In this document: in pieces, positions 36,803 through 49,325 of the stretch | How positions within the stretch are numbered: the stretch's first letter is position 1 | How the letters are laid out: each line of letters starts with the position of its first letter | Assembly (NCBI GenBank): GCA_037893245.1 | Contig: JBAIAA010000891.1 | Coordinates: 680,427-744,426, forward strand | DNA length: 64,000 bases | DNA from: Crossaster papposus | Lineage: Eukaryota > Echinodermata > Asteroidea > Velatida > Solasteridae | Reading direction: 5' to 3' | The notes under the pieces: generated by a model | The model's database searches: none | What the model was told of the DNA's origin: nothing | Seen by the model: only the letters and a program-made list of their open reading frames with translations | Position numbers and translations under genes: made by a program

Positions 36803-38180
36803 AACTCGAGGGCTTGTTCCCACATCATGTGTTTATTTCTTATGCACACTTCTTTCCCTTTACATATTACTTATGCACACTTCTTTCCCTTTACATATTT
36901 CTTATGCACACTTCTTTCCCTTTACATATTTCTTATGCACACTTCTTTCCCTTTACATATTTCTTATGCACACTTCTTTCCCTTTACATATTTCTTATGC
37001 ACACTTCTTTCCCTTTATTATTTTTTATGCACACTTCTTTCCCTTTACATATTTAACTCGAGGGCTTGTCCCGACATCATGTGTTTATTTCTTATGCACA
37101 CTTCTTTCCCTTTACATATTTCTTATGCACACTTCTTTCCCTTTACATATTTCTTATGCACACTTCTTTCCCGTTACATATTTCTTATGCACACTTCTTT
37201 CCCGTTACATATTTCTTATGCACACTTCTTTCCCTTTACATATTTCTTATGCACACTTCTTTCCCTTTACATATTTATTATGCACACTTCTTTCCCTTTA
37301 CATATTTCTTATGCACACTTCTTTCCCTTTACATATTTCTTATGCACACTTCTTTCCCTTTACATATTTCTTATGCACACTTCTTTCCCTTTACATATTT
37401 CTTATGCACACTTCTTTCCCTTTACATATTTCTTATGTACACTTCTTTCCCTTTACATATTTCTTATGCACACTTCTTTCCCTTTACATATTTCTTATGC
37501 ACACTTCTTTCCCTTTACATATTTCTTATGCACACTTCTTTCCCTTTACATATTTCTTATGCACACTTCTTTCCCTTTACATATTTCTTATGCACACTTC
37601 TTTCCCTTTACATATTTCTTATGCACACTTCTTTCCCTTTACATATTTCTTATGCACACTTCTTTCCCTTTACATATTTCTTATGCACACTTCTTTCCCT
37701 TTACATATTTCTTATGCACACTTCTTTCCCTTTACATATTTCTTATGCACACTTCTTTCCCTTTACATATTTCTTATGCACACTTCTTTCCCTTTACATA
37801 TTTCTTATGCACACTTCTTTCCCTTTACATATTTCTTATGCACACTTCTTTCCCTTTACATATTTCTTATGCACACTTCTTTCCCTTTACATATTTCTTA
37901 TGCACACTTCTTTCCCTTTACATATTTCTTATGCACACTTCTTTCCCTTTACATATTTCTTATGCACACTTCTTTCCCTTTACATATTTCTTATGCACAC
38001 TTCTTTCCCTTTACATATTTATTATGCACACTTCTTTCCCTTTACATATTTCTTATGCACACTTCTTTCCCTTTACATATTTCTTATGCACACTTCTTTC
38101 CCTTTACATATTTCTTATGCACACTTCTTTCCCTTTACATATTTCTTATGCACACTTCTTTCCCTTTACATATTTCTTAT
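36803..38180. repeat. 1719-bp tandem duplication, copy 2, fused to the 16-kb duplication
   Basis: Repeats copy 1 through at least the TTATGTACAC mark near 37435, with private ATTATTTTTTATGC and TATTTATTATG changes. From 38181 the sequence follows the right copy of the 16357-bp duplication, so a join between two amplification units lies between about 37440 and 38180. Confidence 0.85.
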
Positions 38181-41100
38181 GCACTCTTCTTTCCCTTTAC
38201 ATATTTCTTATGCATACTTCTTTCCCTTTACATATTTCTTATGCACACTTCTTTCCCTTTACATATTTCTTATGCACACTTCTTTCCCTTTACATATTTC
38301 TTATGCACACTTCTTTCCCTTTACATATTTCTTATGCACACTTCTTTCCCTTTACATATTTCTTATGCACACTTCTTTCACTTTACATATTTCTTATGCA
38401 CACTTCTTTCCCTTTACATATTGCTTATGCACACTTCTTTCCCTTTACATATTTCTTATGCACACTTCTTTCCCTTTACATTTTTAACTCGAGGGCTTGT
38501 TCCCACATCATGTGTTTGTTTCTTATGCACACTTCTTTCCCTTTACATATTTCTTATGCACACTTCTTTCCCTTTACATATTTCTTATGCACACTTCTTT
38601 CCCTTTACATATTTAACTCGAGGGCTTGTTCCCACATCATGTGTTTATTTCTTATGCACACTTCTTTCCCTTTACATATTTCTTATGCACACTTCTTTCC
38701 CTTTACATATTTCTTATGCACACTTCTTTCCCTTTACATATTTCTTATGCACACTTCTTTCCCTTTACATATTTCTTATGCACACTTCTTTCCCTTTACA
38801 TATTTCTTATGCACACTTCTTTCCCTTTACATATTTCTTATGCACACTTCTTTCCCTTTACATATTTCTTATGCACACTTCTTTCCCTTTACATATTTCT
38901 TATGCACACTTCTTTCCCTTTACATATTTCTTATGCACACTTCTTTCCCTTTACATATTTCTTATGCACACTTCTTTCCCTTTACATATTTCTTATGCAC
39001 ACTTCTTTCCCTTTACATATTTCTTATGCACACTTCTTTCCCTTTACATATTTCTTATGCACACTTCTTTCCCTTTACATATTTCTTATGCACACTTCTT
39101 TCCCTTTACATATTTCTTATGCACACTTCTTTCCCTTTACATATTTCTTATGCACACTTCTTTCCCTTTACATATTTCTTATGCACACTTCTTTCCCTTT
39201 ACATATTTCTTATGCACACTTCTTTCCCTTTACATATTTCTTATGCACACTTCTTTCCCTTTACATATTTCTTATGCACACTTCTTTCCCTTTACATATT
39301 TCTTATGCACACTTCTTTCCCTTTACATATTTCTTATGCACACTTCTTTCCCTTTACATATTTCTTATGCACACTTCTTTCCCTTTACATATTTCTTATG
39401 CACACTTCTTTCCCTTTACATATTTAACTCGAGGGCTTGTTCCCACATCATGTGTTTATTTCTTATGCACACTTCTTTCCCTTTACATATTTCTTATGCA
39501 CACTTCTTTCCCTTTACATATTTCTTATGCACACTTCTTTCCCTTTACATATTTCTTATGCACTCTTCTTTCCCTTTACATATTTCTTATGCATACTTCT
39601 TTCCCTTTACATATTTCTTATGCACACTTCTTTCCCTTTACATATTTCTTATGCACACTTCTTTCCCTTTACATATTTCTTATGCACACTTCTTTCCCTT
39701 TACATATTTCTTATGCACACTTCTTTCCCTTTACATATTTCTTATGCACACTTCTTTCACTTTACATATTTCTTATGCACACTTCTTTCCCTTTACATAT
39801 TTCTTATGCACACTTCTTTCCCTTTACATATTTCTTATGCAAACTTCTTTCCCTTTACATATTTCTTATGCACACTTCTTTCCATTTACATATTTCTTAT
39901 GCACACTTCTTTCCCTTTACATATTTCTTATGCACACTTCTTTCCCTTTACATATTTCTTATGCACACTTCTTTCCCTTTACATATTTCTTATGCACACT
40001 TCTTTCCCTTTACATATTTCTTATGCACACTTCTTTCCCTTTACATATTTCTTATGCACACTTCTTTCCCTTTACATATTTCTTATGCACACTTCTTTCC
40101 CTTTACATATTTCTTATGCACACTTCTTTCCCTTTACATATTTCTTATGCACACTTCTTTCCCTTTACATATTTCTTATGCACACTTCTTTCCCTTTACA
40201 TATTTCTTATGCACACTTCTTTCCCTTTACATATTGCTTATGCACACTTCTTTCCCTTTACATATTTCTTATGCACACTTCTTTCCCTTTACATTTTTAA
40301 CTCGAGGGCTTGTTCCCACATCATGTGTTTGTTTCTTATGCACACTTCTTTCCCTTTACATATTTCTTATGCACACTTCTTTCCCTTTACATATTTCTTA
40401 TGCACACTTCTTTCCCTTTACATATTTAACTCGAGGGCTTGTTCCCACATCATGTGTTTATTTCTTATGCACACTTCTTTCCCTTTACATATTTCTTATG
40501 CACACTTCTTTCCCTTTACATATTTCTTATGCACACTTCTTTCCCTTTACATATTTCTTATGCACACTTCTTTCCCTTTACATATTTCTTATGCACACTT
40601 CTTTCCCTTTACATATTTCTTATGCACACTTCTTTCCCTTTACATATTTCTTATGCACACTTCTTTCCCTTTACATATTTCTTATGCACACTTCTTTCCC
40701 TTTACATATTTCTTATGCACACTTCTTTCCCTTTACATATTTCTTATGCACACTTCTTTCCCTTTACATATTTCTTATGCACACTTCTTTCCCTTTACAT
40801 ATTTCTTATGCACACTTCTTTCCCTTTACATATTTCTTATGCACACTTCTTTCCCTTTACATATTTCTTATGCACACTTCTTTCCCTTTACATATTTCTT
40901 ATGCACACTTCTTTCCCTTTACATATTTCTTATGCACACTTCTTTCCCTTTACATATTTCTTATGCACACTTCTTTCCCTTTACATATTTCTTATGCACA
41001 CTTCTTTCCCTTTACATATTTCTTATGCACACTTCTTTCCCTTTACATATTTCTTATGCACACTTCTTTCCCTTTACATATTTCTTATGCACACTTCTTT

Positions 41101-42514
41101 CCCTTTACATATTTCTTATGCACACTTCTTTCCCTTTACATATTTCTTATGCACACTTCTTTCCCTTTACATATGTCTTATGCACACTTCTTTCCCTTTA
41201 CATATTTCTTATGCACACTTCTTTCCCTTTACATATTTCTTATGCACACTTCTTTCCCTTTACATTTTTCTTATGCACACTTCTTTCCCTTTACATATTT
41301 CTTATGCACACTTCTTTCCCTTTACATATTTCTTATGCACACTTCTTTCCCTTTACATATTTCTTATGCACACTTCTTTCCCTTTACATATTTCTTATGC
41401 ACACTTCTTTCCCTTTACATATTTCTTATGCACACTTCTTTCCCTTTACATATTTCTTATGCACACTTCTTTCCCTTTACATATTTCTTATGCACACTTC
41501 TTTCCCTTTACATATTTCTTATGCACACTTCTTTCCCTTTACATATTTCTTATGCACACTTCTTTCCCTTTACATATTTCTTATGCACACTTCTTTCCCT
41601 TTACATATTTCTTATGCACACTTCTTTCCCTTTACATATTTCTTATGCACACTTCTTTCCCTTTACATATTTCTTATGCACACTTCTTTCCCTTTACATA
41701 TTTCTTATGCACACTTCTTTCCCTTTACATATTTCTTATGCACACTTCTTTCCCTTTACATATTTCTTATGCACACTTCTTTCCCTTTACATATTTCTTA
41801 TGCACACTTCTTTCCCTTTACATATTTCTTATGCACACTTCTTTCCCTTTACATATTTCTTATGCACACTTCTTTCCCTTTACATATTTCTTATGCACAC
41901 TTCTTTCCCTTTACATATTTCTTATGCACACTTCTTTCCCTTTACATATTTCTTATGCACACTTCTTTCCCTTTACATATTTCTTATGCACACTTCTTTC
42001 CCTTTACATATTTCTTATGCACACTTCTTTCCCTTTACATATGTCTTATGCACACTTCTTTCCCTTTACATATTTCTTATGCACACTTCTTTCCCTTTAC
42101 ATATTTCTTATGCACACTTCTTTCCCTTTACATTTTTCTTATGCACACTTCTTTCCCTTTACATATTTCTTATGCACACTTCTTTCCCTTTACATATTTC
42201 TTATGCACACTTCTTTCCCTTTACATATTTCTTATGCACACTTCTTTCCCTTTACATATTTCTTATGCACACTTCTTTCCCTTTACATATTTCTTATGCA
42301 CACTTCTTTCCCTTTACATATTTCTTATGCACACTTCTTTCCCTTTACATATTTCTTATGCACACTTCTTTCCCTTTACATATTTCTTATGCACACTTCT
42401 TTCCCTTTACATATTTCTTATGCACACTTCTTTCCCTTTACATATTTCTTATGCACACTTCTTTCCCTTTACATATTTAACTCGAGGGCTTGTTCCCACA
42501 TCATGTGTTTATTT
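38181..42514. repeat. Segmental duplication, right copy
   Basis: Right partner of 21824-26560. Besides the 13-unit deficit it has two TATGTC marks (41175 and 42043) 868 bp apart, which is 28 units, where the left copy has one. An internal duplication in this copy therefore followed the large one, together with a larger loss. Confidence 0.88.
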
Positions 42515-43701
42515 CTTATGCACACTTCTTTCCCTTTACATATTTCTTATGCACACTTCTTTCCCTTTACATATTTCTTATGCACACTTCTTTCCCTTTA
42601 CATATTTATTATGCACACTTCTTTCCCTTTACATATTTCTTATGCACACTTCTTTCCCTTTACATATTTCTTATGCACACTTCTTTCCCTTTACATATTT
42701 CTTATGCACACTTCTTTCCCTTTACATATTTCTTATGCACACTTCTTTCCCTTTACATATTTATTATGCACACTTCTTTCCCTTTACATATTTCTTATGC
42801 ACACTTATTTCCCTTTACATATTTCTTATGCACACTTCTTTCCCTTTGCATATTTCTTATGCACACTTCTTTCCCTTTACATATTTCTTATGCACACTTC
42901 TTTCCCTTTACATATTTCTTATGCACACTTCTTTCCCTTTATTATTTCTTATGCACACTTCTTTCCCTTTACATATTTCTTATGCACACTTCTTTCCCTT
43001 TACATATTTCTTATGCACACTTCTTTCCCTTTACATATTTCTTATGCACACTTCTTTCCCTTTACATATTTCTTATGCACACTTCTTTCCCTTTACATAT
43101 TTAACTCGAGGGCTTGTTCCCACATCATGTGTTTATTTCTTATGCACACTTCTTTCCCTTTACATATTTCTTATGCACACTTCTTTCCCTTTACATATTT
43201 CTTATGCACACTTCTTTCCCTTTACATATTTAACTCGAGGGCTTGTTCCCACATCATGTGTTTATTTCTTATGCACACTTCTTTCCCTTTACATATTTCT
43301 TATGCACACTTCTTTCCCTTTACATATTTCTTATGCACACTTCTTTCCCTTTACATATTTCTTATGCACACTTCTTTCCCTTTACATATTTCTTATGCAC
43401 ACTTCTTTCCCTTTACATATTTCTTATGCACACTTCTTTCCCTTTACATATTTCTTATGCACACTTCTTTCCCTTTACATATTTCTTATGCACACTTCTT
43501 TCCCTTTACATATTTCTTATGCACACTTCTTTCCCTTTACATATTTCTTATGCACACTTCTTTCCCTTTACATATTTCTTATGCACACTTCTTTCCCTTT
43601 ACATATTTCTTATGCACACTTCTTTCCCTTTACATATTTCTTATGCACACTTCTTTCCCTTTACATATTTCTTATGCACACTTCTTTCCCTTTACATATT
43701 T

Positions 43702-44739
43702 AACTCGAGGGCTTGTTCCCACATCATGTGTTTATTTCTTATGCACACTTCTTTCCCTTTACATATTTCTTATGCACACTTCTTTCCCTTTACATATTTC
43801 TTATGCACACTTCTTTCCCTTTACATATTTCTTATGCACTCTTCTTTCCCTTTACATATTTCTTATGCATACTTCTTTCCCTTTACATATTTCTTATGCA
43901 CACTTCTTTCCCTTTACATATTTCTTATGCACACTTCTTTCCCTTTACATATTTCTTATGCACACTTCTTTCCCTTTACATATTTCTTATGCACACTTCT
44001 TTCCCTTTACATATTTCTTATGCACACTTCTTTCACTTTACATATTTCTTATGCACACTTCTTTCCCTTTACATATTTCTTATGCACACTTCTTTCCCTT
44101 TACATATTTCTTATGCAAACTTCTTTCCCTTTACATATTTCTTATGCACACTTCTTTCCATTTACATATTTCTTATGCACACTTCTTTCCCTTTACATAT
44201 TTCTTATGCACACTTCTTTCCCTTTACATATTTCTTATGCACACTTCTTTCCCTTTACATATTTCTTATGCACACTTCTTTCCCTTTACATATTTCTTAT
44301 GCACACTTCTTTCCCTTTACATATTTCTTATGCACACTTCTTTCCCTTTACATATTTCTTATGCACACTTCTTTCCCTTTACATATTTTTTATGCACACT
44401 TCTTTCCCTTTACATATTTCTTATGCACACTTCTTTCCCTTTACATATTTCTTATGCACACTTCTTTCCCTTTACATATTTCTTATGCACACTTCTTTCC
44501 CTTTACATATTGCTTATGCACACTTCTTTCCCTTTACATATTTCTTATGCACACTTCTTTCCCTTTACATTTTTAACTCGAGGGCTTGTTCCCACATCAT
44601 GTGTTTGTTTCTTATGCACACTTCTTTCCCTTTACATATTTCTTATGCACACTTCTTTCCCTTTACATATTTCTTATGCACACTTCTTTCCCTTTACATA
44701 TTTAACTCGAGGGCTTGTTCCCACATCATGTGTTTATTT
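43702..44739. repeat. Third copy of the marked 27-monomer block
   Basis: Same marks as 23069-24106 and 39426-40463, with a private TATTTTTTATG unit near 44388. It lies 20633 bp from the first and 4276 bp from the second copy. Confidence 0.9.
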
Positions 44740-45612
44740 CTTATGCACACTTCTTTCCCTTTACATATTTCTTATGCACACTTCTTTCCCTTTACATATT
44801 TCTTATGCACACTTCTTTCCCTTTACATATTTCTTATGCACACTTCTTTCCCTTTACATATTTCTTATGCACACTTCTTTCCCTTTACATATTTCTTATG
44901 CACACTTCTTTCCCTTTACATATTTCTTATGCACACTTCTTTCCCTTTACATATTTCTTATGCACACTTCTTTCCCTTTACATATTTCTTATGCACACTT
45001 CTTTCCCTTTACATATTTCTTATGCACACTTCTTTCCCTTTACATATTTCTTATGCACACTTCTTTCCCTTTACATATTTCTTATGCACACTTCTTTCCC
45101 TTTACATATTTCTTATGCACACTTCTTTCCCTTTACATATTTCTTATGCACACTTCTTTCCCTTTACATATTTCTTATGCACACTTCTTTCCCTTTACAT
45201 ATTTCTTATGCACACTTCTTTCCCTTTACATATTTCTTATGCACACTTCTTTCCCTTTACATATTTCTTATGCACACTTCTTTCCCTTTACATATTTCTT
45301 ATGCACACTTCTTTCCCTTTACATATTTCTTATGCACACTTCTTTCCCTTTACATATTTCTTATGCACACTTCTTTCCCTTTACATATTTCTTATGCACA
45401 CTTCTTTCCCTTTACATATTTCTTATGCACACTTCTTTCCCTTTACATATTTCTTATGCACACTTCTTTCCCTTTACATATTTTTTATGCACACTTCTTT
45501 CCCTTTACATATTTCTTATGCACAATTCTTTCCCTTTACATATTTCTTATGCACACTTCTTTCCCTTTACATATTTAACTCGAGGGCTTGTTCCCACATC
45601 ATGTGTTTATTT

Positions 45613-48123
45613 CTTATGCACACTTCTTTCCCTTTACATATTTCTTATGCACACTTCTTTCCCTTTACATATTTCTTATGCACACTTCTTTCCCTTTACA
45701 TATTTCTTATGCACACTTCTTTCCCTTTACATATTTCTTATGCACACTTCTTTCCCTTTACATATTTCTTATGCACACCTCTTTCCCTTTACATATTTCT
45801 TATGCACACTCCTTTCCCTTTACATATTTCTTATGCACACTTCTTTCCCTTTACATATTTCTTATGCACACTTCTTTCCCTTTACATATTTCTTATGCAC
45901 ACTTCTTTCCCTTTACATATTTCTTATGCACACTTATTTCCCTTTACATATTTCTTATGCACACTTCTTTCCCTTTACATATTTCTTATGCACACTTCTT
46001 TCCCTTTACATATTTCTTATGCACACTTCTTTCCCTTTACATATTTCTTATGCACACTTCTTTCCCTTTACATATTTCTTATGCACACTTCTTTCCCTTT
46101 ACATATTTCTTATGCACACTTCTTTCCCTTTACATATTTCTTATGCACACTTCTTTCCCTTTACATATTTCTTATGCACACTTCTTTCCCTTTACATATT
46201 TCTTATGCACACTTCTTTCCCTTTACATATTTCTTATGCACACTTCTTTCCCTTTACATATTTCTTATGCACACTTCTTTCCCTTTACATATTTCTTATG
46301 CACACTTCTTTCCCTTTACATATTTCTTTTGCACACTTCTTTCCCTTTACATATTTCTTATGCACACTTCTTTCCCTTTACATATTTCTTATGCACACTT
46401 CTTTCCCTTTACATATTTCTTATGCACACTTCTTTCCCTTTACATATTTCTTATGCACACTTCTTTCCCTTTACATATTTCTTATGAACACTTCTTTCCC
46501 TTTACATATTTCTTATGCACACTTCTTTCCCTTTACATATTTCTTATGCACACTTCTTTCCCTTTACATATTTCTTATGCACACTTCTTTCCCTTTACAT
46601 ATTTCTTATGCACACTTCTTTCCCTTTACATATTTCTTATGCACACTTATTTCCGTTTACATATTTCTTATGCACACTTCTTTCCCTTTATATATTTCTT
46701 ATGCACACTTCTTTCCCTTTACATATTTCTTATGCACACTTCTTTCCCTTTACATATTTCTTATGCACACTTCTTTCCCTTTACATATTTCTTATGCACA
46801 CTTCTTTCCCTTTATATATTTCTTATGCACACTTCTTTCCCTTTACATATTTCTTATGCACACTTCTTTCCCTTTACATATTTCTTATGCACACTTCTTT
46901 CCCTTTACATATTTCTTATGCACACTTCTTTCCCTTTACATATTTCTTATGCACACTTCTTTCCCTTTACATATTTCTTATGCACACTTCTTTCCCTTTA
47001 CATATTTCTTATGCACACTTCTTTCCCTTTACATATTTCTTATGCACACTTCTTTCCCTTTACATATTTCTTTTGCACACTTCTTTCCCTTTACATATTT
47101 CTTATGCACACTTCTTTCCCTTTACATATTTCTTATGCACACTTCTTTCCCTTTACATATTTCTTATGCACACTTCTTTCCCTTTACATATTTCTTATGC
47201 ACACTTCTTTCCCTTTACATATTTCTTATGCACACTTCTTTCCCTTTACATATTTCTTATGCACACTTCTTTCCCTTTACATATTTCTTATGCACACTTC
47301 TTTCCCTTTACATATTTCTTTTGCACACTTCTTTCCCTTTACATATTTCTTATGCACACTTCTTTCCCTTTACATATTTATTAAGCACACTTCTTTCCCT
47401 TTACATATTTCTTATGCACACTTCTTTCCCTTTACATATTTCTTATGCACACTTCTTTCCCTTTACATATTTCTTATGCACACTTCTTTCCCTTTACATA
47501 TTTCTTATGCACACTTCTTTCCCTTTACATATTTCTTATGCACACTTCTTTCCCTTTACATATTTCTTATGCACACTTCTTTCCCTTTACATATTTCTTA
47601 TGCACACTTCTTTCCCTTTACATATTTCTTATGCACACTTCTTTCCCTTTACATATTTCTTATGCACACTTCTTTCCCTTTACATATTTCTTATGCACAC
47701 TTATTTCCCTTTACATATTTCTTATGCACACTTCTTTCCCTTTACATATTTCTTATGCACACTTCTTTCCCTTTACATATTTCTTATGCACACTTCTTTC
47801 CCTTTACATATTTCTTATGCACACTTCTTTCCCTTTACATATTTCTTATGCACACTTCTTTCCCTTTACATATTTCTTATGCACACTTCTTTCCCTTTAC
47901 ATATTTCGTATGCACACTTCTTTCCCTTTACATATTTCTTATGCACACTTCTTTCCCTTTACATATTTCTTATGCACACTTCTTTCCCTTTACATATTTC
48001 TTATGCACACTTCTTTCCCTTTACATATTTCTTATGCACACTTCTTTCCCTTTACATATTTCTTATGCACACTTCTTTCCCTTTACATATTTCTTATGCA
48101 CAATTCTTTCCCTTTACATATTT
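45613..48123. repeat. Uninterrupted 31-bp run, 81 units, richer in point variants
   Basis: The longest run without an insert, exactly 81 x 31 bp. It holds more private single-base changes than the runs to its left: CTTTTGCAC near 46327, 47071 and 47320, TTATGAACAC near 46486, TTTATATATTTC near 46691 and 46814, TTTCCGTTTAC near 46653, ATTAAGCAC near 47382, TTCGTATGC near 47908. This suggests weaker recent homogenisation. Confidence 0.85.
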
Positions 48124-49278
48124 AACTCGAGGGCTTGTTCCCACATCATGTGTTTATTTCTTATGCACACTTCTTTCCCTTTACATATTTCTTATGCACA
48201 CTTCTTTCCCTTTACATATTTCTTATGCACACTTCTTTCCCTTTACATATTTCTTATGAACACTTCTTTCCCTTTACATATTTCTTATGCACACTTCTTT
48301 CCCTTTACATATTTCTTATGCACACTTCTTTCCCTTTACATATTTCTTATGCACACTTCTTTCCCTTTACATATTTCTTATGCACACTTCTTTCCCTTTA
48401 CATATTTCTTATGCACACTTCTTTCCCTTTACATATTTCTTATGCACACTTCTTTCCCTTTACATATTTCTTATGCACACTTCTTTCCCTTTACATATTT
48501 CTTATGCACACTTCTTTCCCTTTACATATTTCTTATGCACACTTTTTTCCCTTTACATATTTCTTATGCACACTTCTTTCCCTTTACATATTTCTTATGC
48601 ACACTTATTTCCCTTTACATATTTCTTATGCACACTTCTTTCCCTTTACATATTTCTTATGCACACTTCTTTCCCTTTACATATTTCTTATGCACACTTC
48701 TTTCCCTTTACATATTTCTTATGCACACTTCTTTCCCTTTACATATTTCTTATGCACACTTCTTTCCCTTTACATATTTCTTATGCACACTTCTTTCCCT
48801 TTACATATTTCTTATGCACACTTCTTTCCCTTTACATATTTCTTATGCACACTTCTTTCCCTTTACATATTTCTTATGCACACTTCTTTCCCTTTACATA
48901 TTTCTTATGCACACTTCTTTCCCTTTACATATTTCTTATGCACACTTCTTTCCCTTTACATATTTCTTATGCACACTTCTTTCCCTTTACATATTTCTTA
49001 TGCACAATTCTTTCCCTTTACATATTTCTTATGCACACTTCTTTCCCTTTACATATTTAACTCGAGGGCTTGTTCCCACATCATGTGTTTATTTCTTATG
49101 CACACTTCTTTCCCTTTACATATTTCTTATGCACACTTCTTTCCCTTTACATATTTCTTATGCACACTTCTTTCCCTTTACATATTTCTTATGCACACTT
49201 CTTTCCCTTTACATATTTCTTATGCACACTTCTTTCCCTTTACATATTTCTTATGCACACTTCTTTCCCTTTACATAT

Positions 49279-49325
49279 TTCTTATGCACACTCCTTACTT
49301 CTTGCACACTTCTTTCCTTACATAT
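49279..49325. repeat. Disrupted monomers (15-bp net loss)
   Basis: Two monomers are reduced to 47 bp, with ACTCCTTACTTCTTGC and TTTCCTTACAT in place of normal sequence. It is the only clearly broken monomer pair in the 46.7-kb array and explains why the insert spacing 49059-50692 is not a whole number of units. Confidence 0.9.

Larger units (their letters stand above)
17711..45612. repeat. 36-bp insert family, doublet sub-domain (46 inserts)
   Basis: The insert begins AACTCGAGGGCTTG (XhoI site CTCGAG) and ends CATGTGTTTATTT. It always sits between TACATATTT and CTTATGC. It contains the dyad CACAT-C-ATGTG. Starts: 17711, 17840, 18464, 18593, 20210, 20339, 20932, 21061, 21561, 21690, 22129, 22258, 23069, 23942, 24071, 26525, 27396, 27525, 28336, 28465, 29803, 29932, 30648, 31521, 31650, 33236, 33365, 34082, 34955, 35084, 35336, 36674, 36803, 37055, 38486, 38615, 39426, 40299, 40428, 42479, 43103, 43232, 43702, 44575, 44704, 45577. 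Eighteen pairs are exactly 129 bp apart, that is 36 bp plus three 31-mers. Confidence 0.95.

Noticed and set aside
29943..43703. Open reading frame of 4586 codons with a 31-residue hydrophobic repeat, and similar long frames across 17298-63852
   Set aside because: The frames come from a stop-free 31-bp tandem repeat. All three frames are open alike, starts are only TTG or ATG inside the repeat, substitutions show no codon-position bias, and there is no non-repeat domain.
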